Shown in pieces: positions 22,800 through 37,392 of a DNA stretch of 64,000 bases. This stretch comes from Rapana venosa (taxonomy: Eukaryota > Mollusca > Gastropoda > Neogastropoda > Muricidae). The stretch is from assembly GCA_028751875.1 (NCBI GenBank), contig CM054158.1, positions 15,432,473 through 15,496,472 on the forward strand, read 5' to 3'. Position numbers and translations under genes: made by a program. The notes under the pieces are model-generated. The model was not told the DNA's origin, searched no databases, and was given only the letters and a program-made list of their open reading frames with translations. The first letter of the stretch is position 1; the number at the start of each line of letters is the position of its first letter.

Positions 22800-23092
22800 C
22801 ACGCGTGCGCCTGCACATGCATTCTGTCATTCCTTGGATAAATCATAATTAGCCTATACCAGCTTCGTTGCGACTTATCTCCTCGAATATGTGCTGATAG
22901 TTACGTCAAACTTCAAAGTCTCTCTGACATGCAACAATCAAAATGTGTTCATGTACATAGAGAAAGAGAACCTTGGCGCCAGACCTTGCTAACAGCAGAT
23001 TTTCAAAGGGGAAATTATGCTTTAATCTTTCCAAATGTCTCACCTAAGCAAATAAACAAAACAGAGGGTTTCTTTGTTGAGGGCGCAGCCAT
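14924..23092 (-). CDS. ACP1: Low-molecular-weight protein tyrosine phosphatase (six exons)
   Basis: Exons on the minus strand are 23044-23092, 20691-20764, 19458-19574, 18745-18806, 17168-17270 and 14924-15007. They join in frame to 162 residues, as in animal ACP1 (about 158). The enzyme is a cytosolic cysteine-dependent phosphatase acting on phosphotyrosine proteins. The P-loop FICLGNICRST has the nucleophile Cys15 and Arg21, split between exons 1 and 2. [18 protein letters not shown] follows in exon 3, [11 protein letters not shown] in exon 4, and the general-acid loop VDPYF with Asp132 in exon 5. The C-terminus is [15 protein letters not shown]. All introns are GT-AG. The second tyrosine of the usual DPYY pair is Phe here. 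Introns hold antisense LINE, RTE-type and SINE copies and a minisatellite that abuts exon 2. The gene is divergent from LIX1L. Confidence 0.95.
15090..15330 (+). repeat. Interspersed repeat Y
   Basis: The segment CTTTTACCAAGTCCAAGTGT...GGGATGGATAGCAGCTGAAA...AACTGATGGCTG recurs at 49290-49475 (CTTTTACCTAGTCCGAGTGT, GGAATGGATAGCGGCTGAGA). No coding frame is evident. It lies in ACP1 intron 5. Confidence 0.55.
15557..15626 (-). repeat. Short LINE-associated 3' fragment
   Basis: On the minus strand, GCTCAAAACAGAGAGAGATG...CATCAATGTCAAACCTCCC ends at a GAAGAAGAA run. The same fragment with the same simple-repeat end lies at 43618-43690. I associate this end with RTE-like non-LTR elements of molluscs, from memory. 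Confidence 0.45.
15955..16345 (-). mobile_element. RTE-like LINE, reverse transcriptase C-terminal fragment
   Basis: The minus-strand frame reads [39 protein letters not shown] and [19 protein letters not shown] stop codon (TAG, about 16123) interrupts the frame. It then continues [20 protein letters not shown] and ends near TTPKGTSSK. The WFGRL...GRPRRRW block is the usual C-terminal part of endonuclease/reverse transcriptase ORFs of RTE-type elements. The in-frame stop and 5' truncation show it is dead. It lies in the ACP1 intron between exons 5 and 6, in sense orientation. Confidence 0.75.
16935..17100 (-). repeat. Type-2 SINE tail fragment
   Basis: The plus strand reads CCTTGGCTAGAGGTCAAGGT, TTCACCAATGGTGAGATTTT, CCATTAAGGTAGCCATATTC and GTGTGTATGCATTAAAA. 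This is the antisense of the type-2 tail. A tRNA-like GACTCAGTGGTTAAAGCATC lies just left (about 16840). Confidence 0.55.
17420..17700 (+). repeat. Purine-rich interspersed repeat, family P
   Basis: TCATATGAGCGAAAATG, TGACAAGTCAGGGCC and a purine block (GGACCGAGAAGGCAG, GAAGGAGGTGACAGGAAG) match the copies at 10180 and, reversed, 42985. It lies in the ACP1 intron downstream of exon 5. Confidence 0.55.
17906..18715 (+). mobile_element. 5'-truncated LINE (CR1/L2-like) with 3' tail
   Basis: The plus-strand frame (about 17906-18393) gives [54 protein letters not shown] and [20 protein letters not shown], ending in a stop at 18391-18393. This is the reverse-transcriptase C-terminus of the family that also gives the copy at 2780-4500. 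A 3' non-coding tail with a GT run ends CAAGATATAGCGCTTTATAA and an ATT run at about 18682-18700. The remaining C-terminal frame is intact, which suggests a younger insertion. It lies antisense in ACP1 intron 4, about 45 bp from the exon 4 donor. Confidence 0.85.
19786..20335 (-). mobile_element. SINE with type-2 tail plus a second head copy
   Basis: From 19786 the type-2 tail runs antisense (TTCCTTGGCTAAAGCTCC, ATTAAGGTAGCCGCATTCC). The body follows (GCACACAATGGCCTATT, GCACAAGATGTTCTGCGTGC), then the tRNA-like head near 20213 (TTCTAACCACCAGACTATC). A second partial head and upper body (20215-20335, ending GCTATAACCACCACACTATG) follows in the same orientation. It lies in ACP1 intron 2, the intron between exons 2 and 3. 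Confidence 0.7.
20342..20382. repeat. GT microsatellite
   Basis: About 20 GT units follow directly on the SINE pair. Confidence 0.95.
20763..21375 (-). repeat. 41-bp minisatellite abutting the ACP1 exon 2 acceptor
   Basis: About 15 units with a 41-bp period occur. On the minus strand each reads roughly GACTATTTCTGTTGACTGGT followed by GTTACAGGCTGATTTGTTGA. The unit nearest exon 2 is the real 3' splice site (TTGTGTTACAG|GCAATATT). All others keep the ACAG with similar upstream bases, so the array is a row of acceptor look-alikes within intron 1. Variation among units is mostly single-base (CAGCCTG or CAGTCTG on the plus strand). Confidence 0.9.
21920..22270 (+). mobile_element. tRNA-derived SINE, type-1 tail, near full length
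   Basis: The head TAGCCTGGTGGTTAGCGTGA (A box) and CAGGTTCAAATCTTG (B box) is followed by GTTAACATCAGTGCCGACTC, GATGAGACTATAAACCAAGG, GAGTAGGCCATTGTGTGCC and the type-1 tail ACTTATTCCACTATCCTCGA, closed by an AAAGAATAAATGAATTAAAT end. This is the best type-1 reference copy in the window. It lies in ACP1 intron 1. Confidence 0.8.
22694..22805. repeat. GT microsatellite
   Basis: Imperfect GT runs with interspersed GC and AC steps, in ACP1 intron 1. Confidence 0.95.
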
Positions 23093-23120
23093 TTTGTTTG
23101 AAGAACCGGAAGTGCAGTCA
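23093..23120 (-). promoter_or_regulatory. Candidate ACP1 core promoter with ETS-type site
   Basis: Just upstream of the ACP1 start codon the minus strand reads CACTTCCGGTTCTTC, a consensus-like ETS site (plus strand CCGGAAGTG). Such sites are common in housekeeping promoters close to the transcription start. A start site here would give a very short 5' UTR; this is inference. Confidence 0.35.
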
Positions 23121-23527
23121 TACACTCTTGAGGTGTTACTTTAGGCCTATCGAGTTCCAAACATTCTTCAAGTGGATGAAGGTATTTAAATTTACGGTTC
23201 ATTAGATTTTTCCTGGCTCAGGCAAGTGTTCAGATTGTCGCCATTTCAATCGAGTTTTAAGGTTGTGTGTATGTGCGCTTTTAGATATTAATTAGCTATG
23301 AATTCAAAGGGGAGAAATGCTTTGTTAGCCCAAGGCTCATAAAATTTTATCATTCGATTCATTATCATAGATTGCGTTTGCTTTCATTTCCTTCAAATGG
23401 TATCACTGGCAGACATGTGCAGACGGTTGATTCTCCAAGGATTGGATTGCTTATTCACTGTGGTATAAATTTATGTGATCATGAGATTCATTGAAACTAT
23501 GAAAGATGACCATGCTACCTGATCTGT

Positions 23528-23529
<2 letters not shown>

Positions 23530-23558
<29 letters not shown>

Positions 23559-23860
23559 ATACATGTGTGTGTGTGTGTGTGTGTGTGGTGTGGCCGTGTT
23601 TTACTTTTAGTTAGGTGTGTTTGTGTACATGTGTGTGTGTTGTGTGTGATGTGTGTGTGTGTGTACTTTTAGTTAGGTGTGTTTGTGTACATGTGTGGTG
23701 TGTATATATATATGTGTGTGTGTGTGTGTGGCCGTGTGTTACTTTTAGTTATAAATGTACACGTGTGTGTACATGTGTGTGTGTGTGTGAAATGTTACAT
23801 TCACATGTCATGTATGATGTATGACCTCTTAGTTTTTAATGAGTGAGGTGTGTGTGCACA

Positions 23861-23892
<32 letters not shown>

Positions 23893-24095
23893 AGTGCGAA
23901 TACATGTGACTGTGTGTGTTTGTGTGTGTGATTGTGTGTATGTTGTTTGTTGTGTGATTCACTGATTGTGTGTGTGTATTACAAGTGTGACTCTGTGTGT
24001 GTATGTGTGTGTGTGTGTGTGTGTGTACAACTGTACATATATATGTGTTTGTCGTGTGTGACTGTGTGTGCGTGCATGCATGTGTGTGTGTGTGT
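23530..24095. repeat. Extended GT-rich microsatellite region
   Basis: Multiple GT runs are separated by short unique bits, including a repeated TACTTTTAGTTAGGTGTG unit (about 23600-23680, again near 23740). It occupies most of the 1.5 kb between the divergent ACP1 and LIX1L start codons. Confidence 0.9.
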
Positions 24096-24417
24096 GTGCT
24101 TTCCTGCTTTTTAATTCTACTTCTATTGTCTATCCAACCATTGTCAGCATTTCTTTTGTTAGTTTGTTTGTTTTTGTAACCCAAAACAGCAAGAATAGAT
24201 TATAAATCCATCTTTTGAGATGTTACTTTTCCTGCTGTGCTTCTAATATAGGTTCCTGTTATTTTACTGTAGACATCTTTTTTTTTTAAAAATAAAACAA
24301 AAACAGAGTTTTGTATTACTCTTATGTATACACATGAAGTTCTGTAACATGTATAAGTTAATAAGTTATTCAACCCAATAAAAAAAAAAATTAAAGTATT
24401 ATAAATTTCCATTCCTT

Positions 24418-24445
24418 CCCCCCCCCCCCCCCCCCCCCCCCCCCC
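24418..24445. repeat. Poly-C tract upstream of LIX1L
   Basis: About 27 C residues end roughly 130 bp before the proposed LIX1L start codon. The opposite strand could form a G-quadruplex. Confidence 0.95.
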
Positions 24446-24576
24446 AAACTGTTGTGACAGTTGAAAAACTTACCCTCTTTGTTGGCAGTACATGGAATGC
24501 CTGTATGCCAGGCGACGACAACTTTGAGCAGTTAGTGTGGCTTCTTTCACAACACTCCGACTCTGAGTCCCCAACC

Positions 24577-29606
<5,030 letters not shown>

Positions 29607-32315
29607 AGGCCTGTGGAAGATCTGTGATGGGGCTTATGTGTTGTGTTGTTTTGGAGAGGAGCTGTGTTACTTTATTTCACAGGTGCTCCTGATATGAAGG
29701 CACCCTCCCCTCTCCCACCCCTTATCTTACTTACCCCTACCTTGTGCCCCCAGTTTCATTGCCCAAAATCTAATTTTAGCAGTGCATAAGGCGTGGTGCA
29801 CTGTAAGGCACTGCAGACAGACTAGTAAACTCACAAAGGGTCAGAATTGTAAAAATGAACAAACCTTTTTGATTTCAAAGTAGAGTGGCAGCTGAATCGC
29901 TTTAACAAGATCTTGCTGTGAATGAAATTGATGGACATTTGCAATCTCATAGCTTGAAATTGGGTAAACATTTTCTGCTGAGGAAGCAGATCACTCAAAT
30001 TCAAGAAATTTCACTGAAAAAATTGTGTTTGCTAATGGGAAGAATTCACCCCAGTGTCTCATGTAATTAGATGCTGCCATCATTTCAGTTCTGATGAGTG
30101 GTTTGTCTTCTTCAACCGTTAAAGAAATCACAAAATATTCTACCAGGCACATACTTGGACCATTAGCATTTGTCAGTGGAACTTTATTGATAATATGGTT
30201 TGTTTGTACACAAAAAGAAGATGACAGTGAAAGCTTGCTTTCAGACCTGCTTGAGTGGGGGAAATCAACCTGGATACCTTTTTCTTTATTATAAAATGTT
30301 CAGACAGCAGCTATTACTGTCTGTCATATGAACGGAAATGTGTTGTACTGCCGTTAAGAGCCTGAGAAGTCAGGAGGCCCAGCGCATCTAACTTTGGCAG
30401 GGATACAAATCTGACAGTAATGTTTGGACAGCCATTATCCACACACTAGACACGCCATATTATGAGGTGCTTGAGTTTAAACTGAGGAGAACAATATTTC
30501 CTTACAGTTCATAATAAGAATATGGTATGCATCAGCTGGGTTTGGATTCTTAAAGGATGAGAAAGTTGTATCAGTGTACTCCATGAGAATAATCTTGATC
30601 TCTTTCAAATCTTTATGGGGTCAGGTTTTCTTTCCCTTTTCAAGTAAATGCACTCCAGCTAGTTATGTACAGACTGAAAGATTTGGGATATGGGTGACAA
30701 GATTGTTATAATAATATGACTGGTTCAGAAATAGATGTGCTATATTTACTCACATTGTGTGATGACAAGTTGATTTTTTTTTAAAGAGTTGATACTTTTC
30801 TTCTATACTCTGTGTTATGTTAACCAGATATTCCCAGGTATATTGGCACAGGGTTGTGTTCTATACTTTTATACTGTACAGTTTATTACCATATGTTAAA
30901 AAATGAAATATTTATTTTATGTTATCTTAGCTGGGTGCAAGTTTTCTTCAGATTGTTAGAAATTTGCTTTTTATGATATTTTATATGTCAGCTGATGTGG
31001 GAAGTTTTGTACAGTTTGTATTTTTTACCCAGTTTTTTTTTTTTGTTGGTGAAAGTCATACTCCTACAAATATTTTTTTCCATTTTGAATTGCTCTTATC
31101 CTATCCTTTCCTTCCCTATGACTTTCATTTGGTAAGTTGTTTTCTTCTTTAATTTTTTTTAAAAAATCCATGCTCATATCAGAAAGGAAAGAAAGCTCAA
31201 TTGTAAAAAAAGTTAAAGCATAAAATATTTTAAGTTTTGGACTCTGTGTTTGTTATATAACCAGACTTTCCAACATCAACAACAACAACACTACTCAAGA
31301 TTTCACTTGTATCTTTTGCAAGCATACTATACATGTACATATTCCATGTCATTTCATACATTTGTATGTCATTTCATTCTTTCTTGCATTTAGAAAAAAA
31401 CACTACTTTACAGCAAATATCATTCTTTGGCATGTGTGCACAATTTCTTTTTTAGTGTTATACATCTACTTTTGTTGTAATATTGTCCCATGTTCTTGCT
31501 CTGTTGAAACAATAATGTCAATTGTGTCAATGCAAAACGCATGAATACAAACATGTTTACTCATTCTTAAGACGGTTGAATACACTTAATGTGTTTGTTT
31601 TAAGTTTAGTTTGATGAACCAAATGCATTTTGTTTTTAATTTCTTTCGTCAACTTGTCTTAGGGTTTAGATTTTATGTATGAATAACCAATACATTTTAC
31701 ATGTGTGTGAATATTTTGTAGAAGACATGCAGCAGAAACTGACAAAGATAGATAAATTTGTAATTTTCAAGACAAGTCACAAAGGATGACAGATTATAAT
31801 GCATCAACGCACAGTTATAATTATAAAAGTAATAATGCATCAATACAAAGTTATCATTATGAAAGTTATAATGCATCAGTACACAGAGTTAAGGTGGTTC
31901 ATGACATACCCAAACCTTTCTGTTTTGTTTCTCAGCTCTCACTAACAACACATGCCTGCAATTTCAGCACACAGTTAAACATATGCCCTTGAGTCTTCAC
32001 TAACCATCATAATCAGTCACTCACCACCATGGTGATAATTGTGATATTATGATTGTTCATATATTGGGTTTGTGTTCTAGGAATGTCATATTATTTGTAT
32101 AGTTTTTACATGTATGTATAACCACTTTGTGTGGCATTTGTACACAGTGATTGTGACCAGCAGTTTCTGCCCATTTGTACATAAAGAAAGAATGCAGATG
32201 TGTGGGAGTTCTGTTGAAGAAAATTCATGGTTGTGCACACAAGTTTTGCGCATTATATACATGTTGTGTTCATGGTACAAGTGCACAGGTATGCTTTTGA
32301 AAACAGGATATTATC

Positions 32316-32435
32316 TCTCTCACACACACACATATGCATGCATGTCACATGCATGCACACATGAGCACACATTCACACACACACACATACACAATCACAC
32401 ACACATACACACTCACACACACACAGAGAACAAAC
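32316..32435. repeat. CA microsatellite
   Basis: Imperfect CA runs with CATGCATGCATGTCACATGC insertions inside the putative 3' UTR. Confidence 0.9.
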
Positions 32436-34325
32436 TAGCTTCAGTGAATGACTTTTGAGAACATTTAATTGCACATCGGAGCCAACTTTGTGTCAAGAAA
32501 TCGTATCATTTGTGACCTAAAGATGACCATATCAGACTGCTTTTATGATTTACTTCGCCTGGGCATGAAAGCACAAATCGATGGCTAGTTAAACCATTGA
32601 AAAGAAGGTGTCGCTAGATGATAAAGAAATTCTAGGACTTGGACTAGCTGACTTTTACCCTATGAAGGAGAAATGTTAACCCCTTTAATACCACAACTAT
32701 TGTATGCTAGCTGAAAGCTGTCTGCCAGGTGGATTACATATCTTAGTATTAGGTGAATTAGTAATAATAACAAAACTGATGTTTGGTTTATGAGGGGCTC
32801 TTGTTGCTCATGATTACTTTTTTCTGGCATATCACTTTGTGAATTTGAAAGATTTTTTTAGAAATAAAGTTTATAAAATTCTTGGAAGGATAAGTTTTTC
32901 TGTCAGGGATAAGTTTTAAGCTTACAGAAGCATAATGGCAAATGGCATTGAAGATGTTAATCATGTTTACGTTCACTGTCCACATCATTATTGAACCACA
33001 TGTTTTCCATGTGTACAGATGAATCGCTCTTCTGTTAACAATAAATATGTATGTGAGACCATCTGTACTTTCTTCAGAAGGATTTTTAACAAAAGGATAA
33101 CTTAATGGCAAAATCACATTTTTAAATAAGCAGTGAAGGTTTCAAGATTCTTCCATTCTTATATTACCTTTTATATGAAAGTATTTGTTATATGGTTCAT
33201 TATCATACATGTGATACTATACTGTATGTTTGATTCGAATCATAGTAGTTTATATCAGAATGGACCCATTGTTGTAGAGGGATTAGGATATATCCTGTTT
33301 ATGTCTGTTGTGATATGAAATGATGGTATATGTATGGATCCTTGTGTGTGGTTTTACAGGGATTTCATATATGGATGGTTGTGTGTTGTTACAAACAATT
33401 TATTACAATAGCAAGATTGCTGTTGACATATCATTGTTAGAATACGGCTGGGTTTTAAAAAAACAACTACAATTAGATAAAATAAAACTGCATTATTGCA
33501 TAGTGTTATATATCTTTCTGTGGATTTTGCTATCTCTTCTGTGCAATGACAACGTAAAAGTGACCAGCAATAACAGCATTCGCAGAAAAATACCATTAAA
33601 GAAGAAAATGAATAGTGAACATTTTATGTCACCTCTGACAGCAGATTGTATAGACAAAAATGTGCTTTTGCTTCACATATTGATTGATGTTACACAAGCA
33701 ATAATTATATATGTACGGTTCTTAGCTGATCATTGAACACAATGATCGCACCATCTGGTAATAGAGATATAATTAATGAGAGGAAGGTTTTTATTTTGTG
33801 GATATTTTAGGGGGGAAGGGGGGGGGGGGTATTTGTTTGTTGGGGGTGGATGGGGAAAGTGTTTGGGGCTTTTTGTTTGTTTTTTGTAGGGTTTTTTGGG
33901 GGGGTGTTGTTTGTATTTTTGGGTGGGGGTTTTTTTGGGTTTTTTTTTTTGGGGGGGGGGGTATGGTGCATTTGATGCAGAGGGGTGAGGGTGTTTTTGG
34001 GAGGGGATGGGAATGGGTGGAGCAGGAAGGAAGGTTGTTAAAAGCAAACCTTTTCAAATGATCTGTGAACTTTTCCGGCAGTTTGTAATGGTATTGTGTA
34101 AAAGTGAATGCAACAGTGAATGCAAAACTATTTTGTCTTATTAGACTTTGAGAGAAGGTATGTTTCATTTTGTAATGGAACAGTTGTATTGTACTGTTCA
34201 TTCTGATGTACATGTTTTGATTTTACTGGTACCTATTTTATAGTTGATGTGTATGCCATTCATGTTTAGATTAGTGGCTCATATTTTGTGTTGGCTATCT
34301 ATATCTTGTAACTTTTTTTTTCTAT

Positions 34326-34395
34326 TTCCTTTCTCTCTGTCTGTCTCTGTCTCTCTCTCAGACTCTGTCTGTCTGTCTGTCTGTCTGTCGCTGTT

Positions 34396-34465
<70 letters not shown>
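34326..34465. repeat. CT / CTGT microsatellite
   Basis: CT and CTGT units, then a long pure CT run from about 34395 to 34465. Confidence 0.95.
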
Positions 34466-34470
<5 letters not shown>

Positions 34471-34578
34471 TGAGAAATAATTGTTTAAACCATGACAGTG
34501 CATGAGTGCTCCATGCATCCTTGGAATAATTTGCCCATATGTTAATGTGCCATGAGCTGGTTTCAATTGTATAATTCC

Positions 34579-34584
34579 AATAAA
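34579..34584 (+). terminator. Candidate distal poly(A) signal of LIX1L
   Basis: AATAAA in the context TTCCAATAAAAGATTTTC is followed within 30 bp by a T/GT-rich stretch (TTTTTGTTGTAGTGCTGTTA), the usual layout of an animal cleavage site. Confidence 0.45.
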
Positions 34585-34642
34585 AGATTTTCTTTTATAT
34601 CAATTTTTGTTGTAGTGCTGTTACTGTTTCATCACAGCTTGC

Positions 34643-34735
34643 TGTGTGTGTGTGTGTGTGTGTGTGTGTGGTGTGCATGCGTGTGTTGTGTGTGTGTGTG
34701 TGTGTGCGCGCGTGTCTGTCTGTCTGTCTCTCTCT

Positions 34736-34781
<46 letters not shown>
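34643..34781. repeat. GT then CT microsatellite
   Basis: GT runs with CG steps are followed by about 22 CT units. Just downstream is a short run of CAACCAATCAACCAATCAAT-type tetranucleotides. Confidence 0.95.
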
Positions 34782-34784
<3 letters not shown>

Positions 34785-35347
34785 AGCTTAAGACTGAGTA
34801 TATTAAGGGTAAGATATATAATGGGTTTTTTTTCAATCAACTAATCAACTACCCAACCAATCAACCAATCAATCAACCAGCAAACCAACCAACATAGATT
34901 ATAATAAAGAGCACATTGAAACTGTTTGATTATGATAGCATAATTATACACTACCAGCTGCCAAATAAAGATAGATGAGCACCAAGCTTTAGAAAACATA
35001 TTATGCTGTAATCTTGGTGTCACTCAAAAATTGTATTTGTGTATGTACTATAAAATGACTCGGATTAAAAATGTATCCAGAAAAAAGTATGTATTTATAC
35101 AGTTAAATTCTGGTTTTGCTACTCAGCCAGGCTGAACAATAATTAAAATCAATCTGCTGGCAAACACACTCAGAGACCAACATATACACAAAGCAGTTTG
35201 CTGTAAACTTAACCTTGGGTTAAGAAAGGTCAGCAATGTACCTGTGTGTCCTGTTTGATTTCCATAAACAATTTAACAAAATTCCACAGAGCTTGTGATT
35301 AAAAAAAAAAAAGCAAACAAAAATAATCACCACCTGTTTCGCCTCAC

Positions 35348-35505
35348 TGAAGGGTAGACTATATTTATGTGTCGGTGGGAGCGAATGACAAAATTGACAA
35401 AACCACTTGGAAAGTTGTCCCTGGACTGGATATGAAAAGGCACATGACTGCTTATTCCACTATCCTTGAAAGGAACTCCCTCTCTCTCTCTCTCTCTCTC
35501 TCTCG

Positions 35506-35542
<37 letters not shown>

Positions 35543-35775
35543 ACACACACACATCCTTTGGATGAGACTATAAACTGAGGTCCTGTGTGCAAACATACAA
35601 AGAACATCTTGCGCATACATTAAAACATGTTCCATTTTTCGGAAACTTAGGCCATTGTATGCTGGTGAAAACAGATGACAAAATTTACAAAACTGCATAC
35701 ACATGGGGACTGGAGGTAAAAAAAACATGAGTGTTTATACCATTATCCTCAAAATAAAAGAATAAGTAGATAATT
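35348..35775 (+). mobile_element. Two type-1 SINE fragments in tandem around a microsatellite
   Basis: The lower half of a type-1 copy (GTCGGTGGGAGCGAATGAC to TTCCACTATCCTTGAAAGG, 35370-35475) is followed by CT and CA runs. Then comes a second copy starting TTTGGATGAGACTATAAACT and ending ATTATCCTCAAAATAAAAGA (35554-35765). The region 34800-35345 has no gene. Confidence 0.65.
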
Positions 35776-36058
35776 AACTAATTATAAATAAAATAACACA
35801 CAGAGTGACAAAGACAGAACCCAGGCATGCACATTTGCACATTCTAAGGCACATACAGACATCCACATTGCTATGGATAGCAAGCCAACTTTACATAATT
35901 ATTCACAGTCACACTTGTTTTGAAGACTAGAGATTTTACCAGATCAGTATAAATTCAAATATAACGGTCAAGCATCATCATAGTATGTCTGTTTTAGTAG
36001 GGCTAGATTTCAACATTTTGAGTTGTTTGGTTTGGGGTTGGTTTGTATGTATTGGTGC

Positions 36059-36059
<1 letters not shown>

Positions 36060-36090
<31 letters not shown>
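36060..36090. repeat. Poly-C tract
   Basis: About 31 uninterrupted C residues, some 250 bp upstream of the proposed DDX51 promoter. Confidence 0.95.
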
Positions 36091-36304
36091 TTGTTAATGT
36101 TTTTCATTTTTCATTTCTTTGCTTCTGTATCAATTATGTGTTTTTATTACTTAAAAGATGTGGGGTAGCGTATATGTTATATTATGCACACAATTATACT
36201 TTACCAAGAAACATCCTTTGCATTTATGAATTATTCATAAAATAACAAAATGCACTATCCTAGATATGATAATTTCGGGGCTGCTACTCATATATACTAC
36301 AGTT

Positions 36305-36395
36305 AATATAGCCGGAAATGCTTCATGCTTTCACTTCCTGTTTTGAGGTGCTACCCCACGTGTGTTGTGCCTGATAGGCCCTATCTTAAAAAACG
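36305..36395 (+). promoter_or_regulatory. Candidate DDX51 promoter and non-coding first exon
   Basis: Two ETS-like cores (GCCGGAAATG and ACTTCCTG) and an E-box CACGTG (36357-36362) lie within 60 bp. A good splice donor, AAACG|GTAAGA, follows at 36396. The first coding exon of DDX51 is preceded by a good acceptor (ACTTTCAG, ending 37389) only 3 bp before the ATG, which implies an upstream non-coding exon. This cluster is the best candidate. E-boxes are typical of ribosome-biogenesis genes. All of this is inference. Confidence 0.4.
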
Positions 36396-37392
36396 GTAAG
36401 ATCTGTGAATTTTTCACTCTGCCATGATTCCCTTCTGAGATCAGTGTGCAACATCATGTTGATTGTCCTTTATCTTGTACATTTCCTTCTCATCAGATCA
36501 ACTTTTGTGCACACTAAAAGTAAAAACCACTCGCGTGTTCTCTTAACAGACTCGAGTTACCAGTCTACTTTCACAGTTTCAGCCTTAAGACTGACTGTGT
36601 GTTTGTGTCGGGCTCATTAACTGCTCATGGGCCCTTCTGTCTCTGTGTCCGTCTGTCCGTCCGTCCGAATGTCTGCCATTCTTGCATTAGTCTAATAGAT
36701 CTTGTGTTCTCGTGATGTGACTGACGGCAATGGTGCAGTCTACTTCATTAGAATGTTACTGTTAGATCAGAGTCTACTCAGTCTAGTTAAAAAAAAAATA
36801 GTACTACTACTAGTAGTTTCACTTTCAGTAGTTTCATGTTTTAAACTTAAAGACTGAAAGAAGGGGTTCACAACAACAGTATTCTTTTATTCATTTGTTC
36901 ATGGATAAAATCCCAGCTAAAATCAGTCATTACTGCCACTGCTTCACAAAGGGTATCCAAAACAAAACAAAACAAAAAATGAAATTTAACGTCACATTTG
37001 TAGACAATGAGACATAATGTATGCACCATGCACACAGTAGCACACTAAAGCACACACGCACACGCGCACACACACATGTGTACGTGCACATGCTTACATG
37101 CATAGCCATAAGTCTGTTTCAGCTCTTTCTAATTTTTGTAGTGTCCAGGCTTTTGATCCATACACTGATATAGCAATTGGTTTTTTGATAGTTTTGATTT
37201 TGAGACCTTTAGACTTTACCCTGCTAAGTATCCCTCTCTACAATACAAAATCACACAAATATTACAAGACACTAGACAGTAATGAATATACTACAATACA
37301 ACACAATACAATAATACAGTACTGAGTAAAAGACAATACTATAGTTAATTATCAATATAAAATGAATAATGGACTGTGTGTACTTTCAGATC

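Larger units (their letters stand above)
29607..34605 (+). other. Probable long LIX1L 3' UTR
   Basis: About 5 kb of AT-rich sequence follows the LIX1L stop. It has no splice-linked coding exon and far fewer SINE or LINE pieces than the rest of the window (only a family-P front at 30310-30410, a G-rich low-complexity block at 33800-33970 and simple repeats). Several AATAAA signals occur; the strongest candidate end is at 34579. Short open frames inside show no protein-like composition. Assignment as one UTR is inference. Confidence 0.45.

Noticed and set aside
24454..24576. N-terminal extension of LIX1L from 24454
   Set aside because: The frame there opens with GTG; the first real ATG is at 24505 and the ATG with the better context is at 24577.
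33730..34213. Pro/Lys-rich frames on the minus strand
   Set aside because: They come from the G-rich low-complexity block in the putative LIX1L 3' UTR.
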